From: Cryoendolithus antarcticus
Lineage: Eukaryota; Ascomycota; Dothideomycetes; Cladosporiales; Cladosporiaceae
Length of the DNA stretch: 64,000 nucleotides
NCBI GenBank assembly: GCA_002077065.1
Contig: NAJO01000003.1
Span: forward strand, 620,001 to 684,000
Direction: 5' to 3'
In this document: positions 1 through 10,000 of the stretch, in pieces
How positions within the stretch are numbered: the stretch's first letter is position 1
Layout of the letters: each line of letters opens with the position of its first letter
Program-made: the position numbers and the translations under genes
The notes under the pieces: model-generated
What the model was told of the DNA's origin: nothing
Seen by the model: the letters and a program-made list of their open reading frames with translations, nothing else
Database searches by the model: none

Positions 1-1167
1 ATCTCGAGGGCGTTGTTGCATGAGAGGTTACTGCCGCGACTAGAGGCTGTCGCAGGGTCAGGCAAGCCCACGGAAGTTTATGACATCTTCAGCTCTGTGA
101 CGATGGATTTTGTGGCTGCTTATGTGTTTGGATTGAGGAATGGGAGTGATTTTCTGAGGCAGCCGGAGTTTGCGAAGAAGTTCGTGAAAGACTACAAAGC
201 ACGGCAGCTCTACACGTTCTGGCCGCAAGAGATGCCTAGGTTCACTGACTTCATCAGTCGTGTTGGCCTGCTTGGGCTGATTGTGCCGAAGTGGGTGACG
301 AGATCAAACCATGACATCGAGGACTGGATTATATCGATGTGTGACCGGGCGGAGGCAAGCTTGACGAATGGAGGGGCAGAGAAGGGCGAGGTCGGTGCTG
401 CGGAGGACTATCCGACAGTTTATGCTCAACTACGGACTGCGCTTATCAAAGACATCAGCAAATCGGATCTCGAACTCTCAGTCGAGCAGATCGCGAAGAC
501 GCATCGTCTTGACATGGCATCTGAGATGCTGGACCACGTCTTGGCAGGCTTCGATACCTCGAGCATCACCCTTACTTGGCTCGCGTGGCAGCTAAGCCGA
601 CCGTGCAATGTGCAGTGGCAAAGCAAGCTGCAAACAGAGATTGATGCATTGCGTAACCCAGAAGACGCGAAGGAGATCGACACCCTACCCATCCTCAACG
701 CCATCCTCATGGAGACCCTCCGCCTCCACGCAGCCATCCCAGGCAATCAGCCACGAGTCACACCTCCAGCCGCGACACTCGGTGAGCCGGGCCATGCACT
801 TTCCGCCCTTCCAGCAGGCATCCGCGTGCAGTCGCAAGCATGGTCTCTGCATCGCAATCCTGAAGTGTTCCCCGATCCTTACGCGTGGAACCCGGGCCGA
901 TGGCTCGAGTCTTCGGAAGCGCAACTCAAGGAGATGGGTCGTTGGTTCTGGGCTTTCGGATCTGGTGGGCGGATGTGTGTAGGCAGCAACCTGGCGATGC
1001 TGGAGATGAAGAACGTCATGGTGGCGGTGTGGAGTGCGTTCCTCACAAGTATTGCGGATGACTCGGGTATGATCGCCAATGGTGGCTATCTTGCCGAGCC
1101 GATGGGCAAGGATGGGAAGTTCCTGCTGCTGCAGCTTGAAAAGCGACGCAGGGGCGTTCTGTCATGA
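1..1167 (+). CDS. Cytochrome P450 monooxygenase, 3' part
   Basis: Heme-thiolate monooxygenase, normally ER-anchored. The reading frame is already open at base 1, so the N-terminus (membrane anchor and first helices) lies outside the window; about 388 residues remain of a usual 480-530. Visible in order: the I-helix oxygen-binding segment AGFDTSS, the K-helix ExxR motif as ETLR, a PERF-like NPGRW, and the heme loop FGSGGRMCVG with the proximal cysteine. All catalytic landmarks are intact. The frame ends at a TGA at 1165. The substrate cannot be told from sequence. No other secondary-metabolism gene is visible downstream, so membership of a biosynthetic cluster could only come from the left side of the window. 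The P450 assignment is firm; the subfamily is not. Confidence 0.93.
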   Translation: MSRALLHERLLPRLEAVAGSGKPTEVYDIFSSVTMDFVAAYVFGLRNGSDFLRQPEFAKKFVKDYKARQLYTFWPQEMPRFTDFISRVGLLGLIVPKWVTRSNHDIEDWIISMCDRAEASLTNGGAEKGEVGAAEDYPTVYAQLRTALIKDISKSDLELSVEQIAKTHRLDMASEMLDHVLAGFDTSSITLTWLAWQLSRPCNVQWQSKLQTEIDALRNPEDAKEIDTLPILNAILMETLRLHAAIPGNQPRVTPPAATLGEPGHALSALPAGIRVQSQAWSLHRNPEVFPDPYAWNPGRWLESSEAQLKEMGRWFWAFGSGGRMCVGSNLAMLEMKNVMVAVWSAFLTSIADDSGMIANGGYLAEPMGKDGKFLLLQLEKRRRGVLS

Positions 1168-1227
1168 GCATGGCAGAGCAGGACATGTTGAAGCTTGGGG
1201 CGGTCAACTTGTGGTGGCAATCATAGC

Positions 1228-1758
1228 TCATGTCGCTTGAACATGTCCCGCAGTGGCAACTTTCAAGATCTCGTCTTCCAGTCCACTTACATGCACCACC
1301 TCAATGCCTGCGTCCTCCAGACACTTCCTGCCTACATTCTCGCCTACGAATGTCTCGGGCTCACGCACGCCGCAGACCACTTTCTTGATCGCAGCCTTCC
1401 CGTCGCTCGTCTGTAACATCAAGATGCGTTCCACACATGTCAGATTGCCCGGAGATCGCTTGTTGCACGGCTCCATGGTCGTGTACAGAACTGCGTCATT
1501 TGGCAGGAGCGGTCCAAGCTGAGTCTCAAGCTCACCCTTCGAACCTGTCGTCACAATCCCATGGGTCTCGGCGAGCTTGATGAAGCAGCTCTGCTCTGCG
1601 TGAGTATTGCCCGGACATTCGAGCGTGTACCCCGTGACCAAGACTGGCTTTTCAGATGACGGCGAGACGAGGACTGCACCTACGCAAAAGTTCGTCGGTT
1701 TTGGCGGAGATCGACGAGCTTGCTCAAGAGCAATGCGAAGAAAACCTAGATCTGACAT
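1228..1758 (-). CDS. RibD/Rib2-like cytidine deaminase-fold protein
   Basis: 176-residue zinc-dependent deaminase. Zinc ligands are His53 with the catalytic Glu55 (motif HAEQ), and Cys98 and Cys108 in PCNKRSPGNLTC. The nine-residue gap between the two cysteines resembles the RibD/Rib2 (DRAP deaminase) branch of riboflavin synthesis rather than the PCxxC of most cytidine deaminases. The protein is a single domain, without the pseudouridine-synthase half of yeast Rib2 or the reductase half of bacterial RibD. The open frame extends four codons upstream to a GTG, but the first ATG, at 1758, gives a normal start. The gene ends 60 bp from the end of the P450 and converges with it. A role in the deaminase step of riboflavin synthesis or in another nucleotide deamination is inferred from the motif; the substrate is unproven. 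Confidence 0.8.
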   Translation of the reverse strand: MSDLGFLRIALEQARRSPPKPTNFCVGAVLVSPSSEKPVLVTGYTLECPGNTHAEQSCFIKLAETHGIVTTGSKGELETQLGPLLPNDAVLYTTMEPCNKRSPGNLTCVERILMLQTSDGKAAIKKVVCGVREPETFVGENVGRKCLEDAGIEVVHVSGLEDEILKVATAGHVQAT

Positions 1759-1966
1759 GGCGAGGCTCACTTTTGTGATAGCAGGGCAGTGTAAGCGAGA
1801 TCTGGGTGGCGACTGAGAGTGGTGTCCCGGTGTTTTTATCTTATCTTGATCTAATCCAGATTACGGCGCGTCTCAGTCGCGTCTTCTTTGTACATCATCT
1901 GCATATACCACCCTAGCACACTGCGCAGACCCTGATCGAGAATAAGTCACGCAACTCAAACCCAAC

Positions 1967-2878
1967 ATGCCTTCGCGCAACAGCAAGAATGAGGATGAAG
2001 GAGAGGAGTTTCTGGATATCGATGAAGCACCCACCGAGATCGACCCCTACGCCACCCTCGGCATAGACAAGTCTGCCACGCAAGCTGAGATCACGAAAGC
2101 ATACCGCAAAGCAGCGCTCAAAAACCATCCCGACAAAGTCCTAGAGTCCAAGAAAGCTGCGGCCAACACGGCTTTCCAAAACATAGCCTTTGCCTACGCA
2201 GTGCTGAGCGATGAGAGGCGCCGAAGACGCTACGACATCACGGGCCGTACGGAGGAGAGCTTAGTGGGAGAGGATGGCGAAGATGACTTCGACTGGCTGA
2301 GCTTCTACAGAGGCCAGTACAAAGACATTGTCACCGCGCAAGCTATAGATGCATTCTCGAAGGAGTATCGTGGGAGCGATGAGGAGCGTGACGCTATATT
2401 GGCGTGCTATACGAAGCACAAGGGTAGCATGAATAAGCTATACAACGAGATCATGCTATCTGATCCTGCGGAGGATGAGGATAGATTCAGAGCGATCATC
2501 GACGAGGCTATCGAAAATGGCGATGTGGAGCCTCTAAAAGCTTACACGGAGGAGACCGAGAAGAGCCGTAACGCAAGAGTGACGTTGGCCAAGAAGCGGC
2601 AGAACGAAGAGGCGAAAGAGGCAGAGGAGCATGCAACTCAGCTTGGGATCGGAGCCAACGGTAATGCAGGGAAGCATGAGGGTATGGGTGGTCTAGCTGC
2701 GTTGATACAGCAGAGGCAGAAGACGAGAGGAGGCAACTTCCTGGCAGATCTCGAAGCGAAATATGCGCCGAAGGGGAAGAAGGGCTCGAAGCGGGCGGCG
2801 AAGGACGATGAGCCATCCGAGGAGGCTTTCGCGCAGACTGAGGCACGCAGGACGGGCAAGAAGGGCAAGAAGCAGTAG
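1967..2878 (+). CDS. DnaJ co-chaperone, DNAJC9-like
   Basis: 303-residue J-protein. The J domain covers about residues 27-95 and has the HPD tripeptide (in KNHPDK) that stimulates Hsp70 ATPase. It is followed by a middle region (DFDWLSFYRGQYKDI and the acidic EEDRFRAIIDEAI stretch) and a lysine-rich C-terminus ending KKGKKQ that looks like a nuclear or nucleic-acid-binding tail. This layout (short acidic N-terminus, J domain, three-helix middle, basic tail) is that of DNAJC9, which in animals is also a histone H3-H4 chaperone. Whether the fungal protein binds histones is inference. The start at 1967 is the first ATG and no intron is needed. The gene converges on the amino acid permease. Confidence 0.85.
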   Translation: MPSRNSKNEDEGEEFLDIDEAPTEIDPYATLGIDKSATQAEITKAYRKAALKNHPDKVLESKKAAANTAFQNIAFAYAVLSDERRRRRYDITGRTEESLVGEDGEDDFDWLSFYRGQYKDIVTAQAIDAFSKEYRGSDEERDAILACYTKHKGSMNKLYNEIMLSDPAEDEDRFRAIIDEAIENGDVEPLKAYTEETEKSRNARVTLAKKRQNEEAKEAEEHATQLGIGANGNAGKHEGMGGLAALIQQRQKTRGGNFLADLEAKYAPKGKKGSKRAAKDDEPSEEAFAQTEARRTGKKGKKQ

Positions 2879-3371
2879 ATTCGTAGGCGGGCACGTGTGA
2901 TTGGATTAGCGAGGTGTTCGGGGTTGATTTTGTTAGTGCTGCATCAAATAGCCCTGAAAGCGAGAAGAGCGCCCCCGCCCGGCGGCGTTTGCTCATGTAT
3001 CCATCAGCCGAATACTAAGGGATTCTTCCTGTCCACGCCTGCGTCTGAGCACCCACCCGTTTTCTTCCGCAGGTCCAGAAGTGTCTTGTGCTCCTGTTGA
3101 CTGCATTACGACACCTCTTCCCCTGCGAAGTTGATGCACGAGAGACCGCTGAAAGGTCACTGAACGTTACTCCGGGTGTCTCTCTTCGACGCACTCCGAG
3201 TAGACATTCATAGCTGCGGTGCGACTGCTAGTAGCATAAGAAACCAGCGGACGTTCTGGAACAAGGGAGCTAAGATGCTGTGATGCTATAAAATGGGCTA
3301 TGCCAGCCGCCTATTACCGCGCACGCCAGAACGCTACATATGCGAGCAAATCAGACCGCGACCATATCATC
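2879..3371. other. Intergenic 3' region between convergent genes
   Basis: About 490 bp between the stop codons of the DnaJ gene and the permease. I see no convincing coding frame, RNA gene or repeat; it should hold the two 3' untranslated regions. Confidence 0.6.
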
Positions 3372-5036
3372 CTATCCAAGCCAATGCAACACCTTCCCAA
3401 CCACACCCTTCGGCGCCGCCTCCTCAATCTCCATCTCTTCTACCTCCTTCCGCCCAGACCAAAGATCAGCTTTCGCCGGATCCACTAATCTCGTCCGCAT
3501 CACAAGCTTATGCCCAACATACAACACGGTAAAGAGCATTAAGCTTACGTAACTGGTGAAGAAGCTCGCAGTGTCCCATGGCATGAAGGAAGTAAAGCCT
3601 TGCGTCAGGATAATGATGATGTTGAACACAATGCCGTACCAGCTGAAGAACGGCTGCCACAGCGCTTGGTACGGTAGCTCGTCCCGAGAGATGCCTTGTG
3701 CACGGAGAGCACGCATGAAGCAGATATGCGAAATGCCGATGCAGGTCCATGAGATGAAGCCAGCAACACCCGTGATATTCACAAGCCAATTGAACACCTC
3801 GCCTCCGGAACTACTCTCGTTCAAGAATGCGAGGAGGCCGAAGATGGAGGTGAAGATGACTGCGCACCAGGGCACTCCGGAAGCTGTTGTGCGACGCAGG
3901 AATGCTGGAGCGGAGCCTTCATTCGCAAGTCCGACGAGGATGCGGGAGCCAGAGTAGACATTCGAGTTTGCTGCGCTGAGGACAACTGTGAGGAGGATGG
4001 CGTTGATGATGTCCGGTAATGTATTTACGCCTGCGAGCTGCGCAGCAATGGTAAATGGCGATGACGCGGCATCTGTGGTGTTGCTGAGAAGATTCTCATT
4101 GTCGTAGGGAATGAGGATACCGATGAACAGGATGGTCAGAACGAAGAAGATGAGAATCCGGTAGAACGTCTGTTTGATCGCGCGGGGAACATTCTTGCGT
4201 GGATTGGCGGTCTCTCCTCCTGCAATGCCAACGAGTTCGGTGCCTTGGTAGGAGAACCCAGCCTGGATCATGACAGCCCAGAAGCCCACGAATTTAGCCA
4301 AATGATCATTGCCTGTAATTAGATCGCTGGCGTGGAAGGCACCGGGATCGTTCCAGTACTTAAAGCCTAAGTAGCCTTGTGAGCCAGCGCCAGCGTTGAT
4401 GCAGATGCCGAAGAGGAGGAAGCCGACGACTGTAAGGACCTTGATCGATGCGAACCAGAACTCTACCTCGCCGTAGAACGAGACCGGGAGGAAGTTCAGG
4501 GCTGTTATGAGTACCCAGAACGTCCCGATAAAAATGCCGATATTCAGCCCTGGGCTCCAGTACTGAATAATGAGCCCGCACGCCGATAACTCAAGAGCGA
4601 ACGTCGTCGCCCAACTAAACCAATAGATCCAGCCCATTGCGAAGCCAAGGGAACGGTCGACAAAGCGAGCCGCATAGACAGTGAAAGCCCCAGAGACCGG
4701 AATGAATGTGGCCATCTCGCCGAGAGCAACCATAACGGAATAGACCAAGGTGCCGACAAAGGTGTATGCGATGAGTGCGCCTGCTGGGCCAGCCGTAGCG
4801 AGTGCGCCTCCGGAGCCGATAAAAAGTCCAGTACCGATCGTACCTCCTATCGCGATCATCTGGAGGTGGCGGGATTGCAGTCGACGCTGGAGCTGGACTG
4901 TGGTTCCATGCTCGACACCGTTCTTCTCGACATCTCGATGAGGACTTCCATCGAGAGATGTGGCGTCGAAGAAGGGCGTTTCCTTCTGGCTGTGTATGCT
5001 GCTGACCCGCTTCTCGTTGCCATCTATGCCCTCCAT
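3372..5036 (-). CDS. Amino acid permease (YAT/Gap1 family)
   Basis: 554-residue plasma-membrane amino acid/proton symporter with the 12-helix APC-superfamily fold. The N-terminal signature is clear: LQSRHLQMIAIGGTIGTGLF, then GSGGAL and VSGAF. The conserved loop FSYQGTELVGIAGGE is also present. The N-terminus is cytosolic and polar, and the last about 40 residues form a charged cytosolic tail. The open frame extends 22 codons further upstream only from a TTG; the ATG at 5036 is the natural start. No intron is needed. Gap1-type permeases usually respond to nitrogen source, but no convincing AreA/GATA cluster was found just upstream. Specificity (general or single amino acid) cannot be read from sequence. 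Confidence 0.92.
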   Translation of the reverse strand: MEGIDGNEKRVSSIHSQKETPFFDATSLDGSPHRDVEKNGVEHGTTVQLQRRLQSRHLQMIAIGGTIGTGLFIGSGGALATAGPAGALIAYTFVGTLVYSVMVALGEMATFIPVSGAFTVYAARFVDRSLGFAMGWIYWFSWATTFALELSACGLIIQYWSPGLNIGIFIGTFWVLITALNFLPVSFYGEVEFWFASIKVLTVVGFLLFGICINAGAGSQGYLGFKYWNDPGAFHASDLITGNDHLAKFVGFWAVMIQAGFSYQGTELVGIAGGETANPRKNVPRAIKQTFYRILIFFVLTILFIGILIPYDNENLLSNTTDAASSPFTIAAQLAGVNTLPDIINAILLTVVLSAANSNVYSGSRILVGLANEGSAPAFLRRTTASGVPWCAVIFTSIFGLLAFLNESSSGGEVFNWLVNITGVAGFISWTCIGISHICFMRALRAQGISRDELPYQALWQPFFSWYGIVFNIIIILTQGFTSFMPWDTASFFTSYVSLMLFTVLYVGHKLVMRTRLVDPAKADLWSGRKEVEEMEIEEAAPKGVVGKVLHWLG

Positions 5037-5940
5037 CGTGGGTTGTCGGACACCCTCGATAATCAGCGGTATGAGAGGATTGACAGAGAGGAGTGAACTC
5101 AAACGTAAGAGATTCGCGCTGTACCCACCTCCCGCCAGAATGAGCGGATACTCAGTTATATAAGCACATTACACGCGTAGGCACATAGGGCGCGGTGACA
5201 GGCGATGATCTTCACGACCCCATCGTTCCTGCTTATGCTGGTTGGTACGGACTAGCAGAAATTTCTATGGAGCTGTGGGAACGCGAAGTCAGCAAAGTCG
5301 GAATGCGGCGCGTGCACGGACCAAGGAGGGACTTTTTCGGCAATCTCACTGGGGAAATTCTTCGCGTGCTCTTGATTCTGCCATCGCAAGCCGACCTGAA
5401 CACATTGCTGTGCCATATCCCGCTCTGTGTGCTATGTGAAAGTGGAGGGAACTCGTTCGCTTGCTTGCAGCACGATCCCAGGCTCCATCTCCTTGCTCCA
5501 ATCGTGCTTCCGACCTACAGCAGATGCAACATACCGTCTGGATAAGCTGAGTACCGTTCGCTCCTGACTATGACCGTGGCGGTCAAGTTACCAGGAGAGA
5601 TACTCAGATTAGCATCAGCTTGTCACTACGGCGCAATCTCCATGCTCGAGATTGATGTAGCCACCAGTCACTCGCTACTTAGTCAGGTGGCAGCGTCGAT
5701 TGCCTTAGAACAGCATCTACATGTAGCAGCACGTGCACAAAAGCTCATTCAGCACGCTTGGAGAGAGACGGTGCAGTTCCTCGGTCGTGACGTGTAGTTC
5801 ACGACGCTTCGTAACGTATGGTACGCGAAACTGCCTCGGTCCCTTCCACACAGCACTGGCAGCTCTCGAAGGCCGGGCACATCTCGTATTGGATGGGCTC
5901 ATGGGCTATGCCACTCCAGTCTGAATCGCAAGCTCAGTCT
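5037..5940. other. Intergenic region upstream of the permease
   Basis: About 900 bp. Several short frames exist (the longest about 116 codons on the plus strand at 5195-5545), but none has recognisable domains or supporting splice structure. Apart from the TATA-like element I see nothing assignable. Confidence 0.5.
5156..5163 (-). promoter_or_regulatory. TATA-box-like element upstream of the permease
   Basis: The palindromic octamer TTATATAA lies about 120 bp upstream of the permease ATG, a sensible distance for a TATA element. It was found by eye only. Confidence 0.4.
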
Positions 5941-6603
5941 TCACTCAGCATCATCTGCCAACCGCGTCCTAGTCTGAGTTTGATCACCGCTCATGTTCGT
6001 CGCTCTTCCCCACGAACCGCTCCAGTAACAAAACCTACGGATTTTCGTCCACCATGCGGCATCCCATGACTTGATTGCATCTTTGGCCCGTCCAAGAAGC
6101 GAGTCCCGCAACTCGGACATGTTCCGAGCCCAGAAGACCGGGCCTGCTTCTCTCCGGAACTGGGCGGAGACTTGGGTAAGTGCAAGCTCTACCTTACCCA
6201 TAACATTAAGCTGCGATGGCGGAGAGAACGTCATTCGAGGCAGTGGGCGCGTGGCATGGCTTTTGCAGCTACCACGATCGCCGCAGATACCATCGCAGTC
6301 GCAGACGTCGTCCCAATTTTTACAATCGCAGTCGAAGTGACAGTCGCACTTCACTGTACCGAATTTGACCACGGATAAAGCGTGATCATGGACGAGGACG
6401 AAGGCGTATATGCGATCTCGCAGCTCCCTCGGTAGGTCCAGGAAAGATGTCATGACTCCTTCATTTGCTACAGGGTCGAATTGAAGAAGGAAGTCAGGGT
6501 CAAGACTGGGCTCGAGGTTCTTGAAGGCATATCCAGCAGCTCTGATGGGTGATTCGCGGTGCATGTCGAGATTGAGCCAGAAGTATCTGCGATGTAAGAC
6601 CAT
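5941..6603 (-). CDS. F-box/2EXR-like protein with a cysteine cluster
   Basis: 220-residue protein of unknown function. Around residues 52-70 it carries FLDLPRELRDRIYAFVL, the hallmark opening of the large fungal family of F-box-like/2EXR proteins. Eight cysteines then crowd into residues 86-113 (pattern CDC..DCDC..CDC..C.....C), an unusual insertion. Downstream, AQFRREAGPVFWARN fits the family. The chain then stops, earlier than many relatives, so it may be truncated or lack a 3' exon. The start at 6603 is an ATG, but Met51 (position 6453), just before the F-box-like motif, is a real alternative. A role in substrate recognition for a ubiquitin ligase is possible but unproven. Confidence 0.6.
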   Translation of the reverse strand: MVLHRRYFWLNLDMHRESPIRAAGYAFKNLEPSLDPDFLLQFDPVANEGVMTSFLDLPRELRDRIYAFVLVHDHALSVVKFGTVKCDCHFDCDCKNWDDVCDCDGICGDRGSCKSHATRPLPRMTFSPPSQLNVMGKVELALTQVSAQFRREAGPVFWARNMSELRDSLLGRAKDAIKSWDAAWWTKIRRFCYWSGSWGRATNMSGDQTQTRTRLADDAE

Positions 6604-7001
6604 TTGCTAGCGAGACACATGTAGCAGGTCTCACTTTAAGGAACACTTATGGCGTATGATCTATCATGTGAGTTTCAATCTTGTCAGATCGACGGCTGTG
6701 CAGTGGTCGTGGCACCCCGAAGACATGAAAAAGGTTACACGATGCCGGCGAGTGACAGTCGTTCTCGCGCGACGACTACAGATGATTCGGAGATCATCGG
6801 CGTCTCGGAGGTAGGCAAGGTAGGGTGTCATGCATCGCTCTTGTACAGTCTAGTCTAGCATCAAGTCCACCGCCCATGCCGCTCAAACGCATCAACCTAC
6901 TGCAGACACTGCGTCGACCAAACGAGTGCATGCCGCTGTCCTCACACATGCATTTCCGAACGTCCTGAATCGTGACACATACGCTTCGTCTCTCATCTCA
7001 A
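6604..7001. other. Intergenic region
   Basis: About 400 bp between the F-box-like gene and the 3' end of the Blm10 gene. No supported feature seen. Confidence 0.5.
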
Positions 7002-10000
7002 TCAAGCAAAGTAGCTCTTCCACAGTACTCCCTCCAAGTCCTCGAGTTGTTCTGGGGTGAACGCCTGCATCGAAGATTAGCAAAATGTCGTACCAGCAGA
7101 AAACTGATCGAACATACCTTCATGTCAACAAACCACGTATCCTGTCTAGTCTTCTTGAACTCGCCCAAGATACTCTTCACGCTCTTGCCTACTGCCCCGG
7201 GATCACTCGCAGCCCTACCAGCAAGCGTAGCCAAGACCTCCGGCAGCCATTCTGGCGGCGGCGAAGCATATGGGAATGCTTGCACTAGCGCTCCCAAACC
7301 CAGCACTGCCGCATGTCGTGTGAGGATGAGCTTATTCTGCTCAGACGTCGGCGTGGATGTACCCGTAGACGCAGATGTACCAGCCTTAGGCTTCTTCGGT
7401 AGAGGATTCTTGATGAGAAGGGATGTGAAGTGAGACTTTAGGTCTTTGACTTGCTTCGTCCTGCGATCCAGGGGTGAGCAGCGCACCATGCCGCTCAGAG
7501 TCGCAGCGGCGCCGAGGCGGACTTCGAGTTGCACATCGTGCAGCATGCTGCGCACACACTTGAAGAGGGCTGATGCCTGCACCTCAGTGACGAGGAAGAG
7601 GTGCCGGAAGTAGATGACCTGGATGTTGATGAGCACTCGCAGACGTTGATGCCATGAGGTGGCTGTTGTGGCGATCTTTATCAGGCTGCGGATGAATGCC
7701 TCATCTTCGCCTGTACGATGCGGTATGTTGGGCAGGTGGCGGAAGACGTGGTAGGCCAGAGACTGCAACTCAGGGTCTTCTTTGATGTCCATCATGTGGA
7801 GGAGCTGCTCCATAAATGCACCAGGGAAGAAGGGAACGAGCATTGTGCACTCATAGGAAGCGAGCTGCGTGTCGAGCCAGAGCAGCACACTCTTGCTGGC
7901 TTGCGTGTAGGGTGTTGGCGTCTGTATTCCTGCGGGTCGCTCGAGGCGCCACTTCTCTAGTCTTTCGAAAGTCGATTTGACGATGCTAGAGTACTCCTCC
8001 GTCGGCTCGTACGGTCTCACTCCAACACTGGATGCGCTCTTCTGCGCCTCCAACAACGTTGGTATGTCCTTGTAGCTCTCATGATATCTTGTCCGGAAGA
8101 TGATTGCGAGAGTCGTTCCCATAATCTCCCGCACTCCCTTGTAGGGGTGATCGAGATGCTCCAGGAAATTCTCTAGCACGCCCTTCTCGAGCTGAAAGTG
8201 CCACCCTACAGCATTAACTACTATCTGCAGCAGTGTGATCCTCGAGCTCTCCTTGAATGCCGCATTCGTTCCCATGTCCAGTCTGAAGCCCGCAACCCAG
8301 TCGATGAGTGGCCATGCGCGTCTCGGATCTTTGCCGCCGACAACGAGAGTGACAAACGTTGACCAGTAGCCCATGTTCTCCGGCGTCAAGCCATCTGTAA
8401 AGATGCGACGGATGACTGGGAAGACGAATTTCCACACCTCAGTTCTGAAGTCTGTGTCAAAGTCCTCAGCACCTGTGATCATGGCGCCACAGATCTCGGA
8501 CATGGCACGGTGCTGATGCTTGTCACTACCATCGCCATACACAGCTTGCGTGAGGTCCTTGAAGTCCTCCCAGGTCACAGTCGTCAAACCATCAGCCATC
8601 AAGTCCAACGCGTACGACACTATGACCGAGCTGGACATGCGAAAGCGATCGGCGTTCGAATCGCGCGGCTCTTGCTTCATGTAGCCGAAGTATGTGGAAA
8701 GCCAATGACGGTCGATCAGGGCGCCTAGCTTCTTCCGCAGGGTCTGCTCCACCTCGTCGAATTGTAGCTGACTCTTACCGGTACGGTACCCGCGCATCTT
8801 CTTCTGCCACACGAGCCAGCCAGGGTAGTCGGAGTCTATGTATGCATCAGTCGCAGGGTCAGCAAAGCCGTCAAGGAAGTCCCGAGTCCAGTCCTCGTCG
8901 TCGCGATTGACTGGAAGCGAGATCTCGTCAGGATCTATCTGCGTATCTATTAAGTAATTCTCGTACTGATGACCGACAAGCGCTCTCGTCTGCGCGAGAT
9001 TGTAGATCGCGATGAGTGCATGCGCATACAGTGTTCTCAGCTGTGGGTGCGGATCGATGGCACCCTTGACGACAAGCTCCAGCATGCCATCACTCGAAAT
9101 TGTTTCAAACCGATAGTCCAACCCGATGACGAGCGCCGCAGTCCTGCTGGCCCTCTTCCAGTGACTTTGCTTGATGGAGGCTATCAGCTCCTGCGCAAGA
9201 ATCTTCTTCTTTCCCTCGATGTCGGTGCGACGCTGCTTGATCTTTGCCTTCTTCACCGGCGCGAGATCCTTCGCGCCCTCTAGTGACGTTGGCATTTGAC
9301 GGTCTGTGAAAGTTGAAGGTTCCGAGTCAGTCGGCCAGATAGCATCCAAAGTGTCTTGGTCAAGAATGACCATGCGGTCCATCGCCTTCGTCATATCCTG
9401 TATGGTGAAACTGGCGTTGCTGACAAGCTTCTGTATGCTAGGTCGGTCCGCATTAGAAACCTCAATGAACAATTTAATCATTCGTGGTGCGAACTTCCAG
9501 TTCCGACCGATTGACTTGGCGAGACTACCGTACAGCAGTGAGAACATGCCACCCTTGATTCGTGGGTCATCTTGATTCTTGACTGCCTTCTCAAGCGCTT
9601 CGAGCAGTGGAGGAATTATCAGTGTCTTGGCGCCCACGATACTCTTGATAGCTTGCTCCCCGGCCGACTGAGCGGTGCGGCGGATGTCAGTATAAACCGT
9701 TGTGCAGCTATTCGCCAGATCGAGCAGCAACTTCCTGTCCAGTTCGGATGCTACGCGAGGATGCTCGTTATACCGCAGCCGCTGGAAATGGTACAGGTTT
9801 GCTCGGCGAACAAGAAGCGGACGGGGGTAGTCCTTCCTCGTGCCTGAGAACTTGAATTGATGGATGTCGGCAGCCAGTAGCCTAGTAAGCCTGTCTAGGA
9901 CATGGGCCGAACGCTCAATGCCGATATCAACAAACCACGACTTGTAAGCTGTGTACAGCGCATTGAAACACTGCACGTCGTCTTCCTGGTTCTTAACAAG

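Noticed and set aside
1..1800. P450 plus deaminase as part of a secondary-metabolite cluster
   Set aside because: No backbone synthase, tailoring enzymes or dedicated transporter and regulator adjacent within the window; two genes alone do not support a cluster.
5195..5545. 116-codon plus-strand ORF in the permease upstream region
   Set aside because: No domain, no conserved motif, no supporting splice or promoter structure; length is within chance for this GC content.
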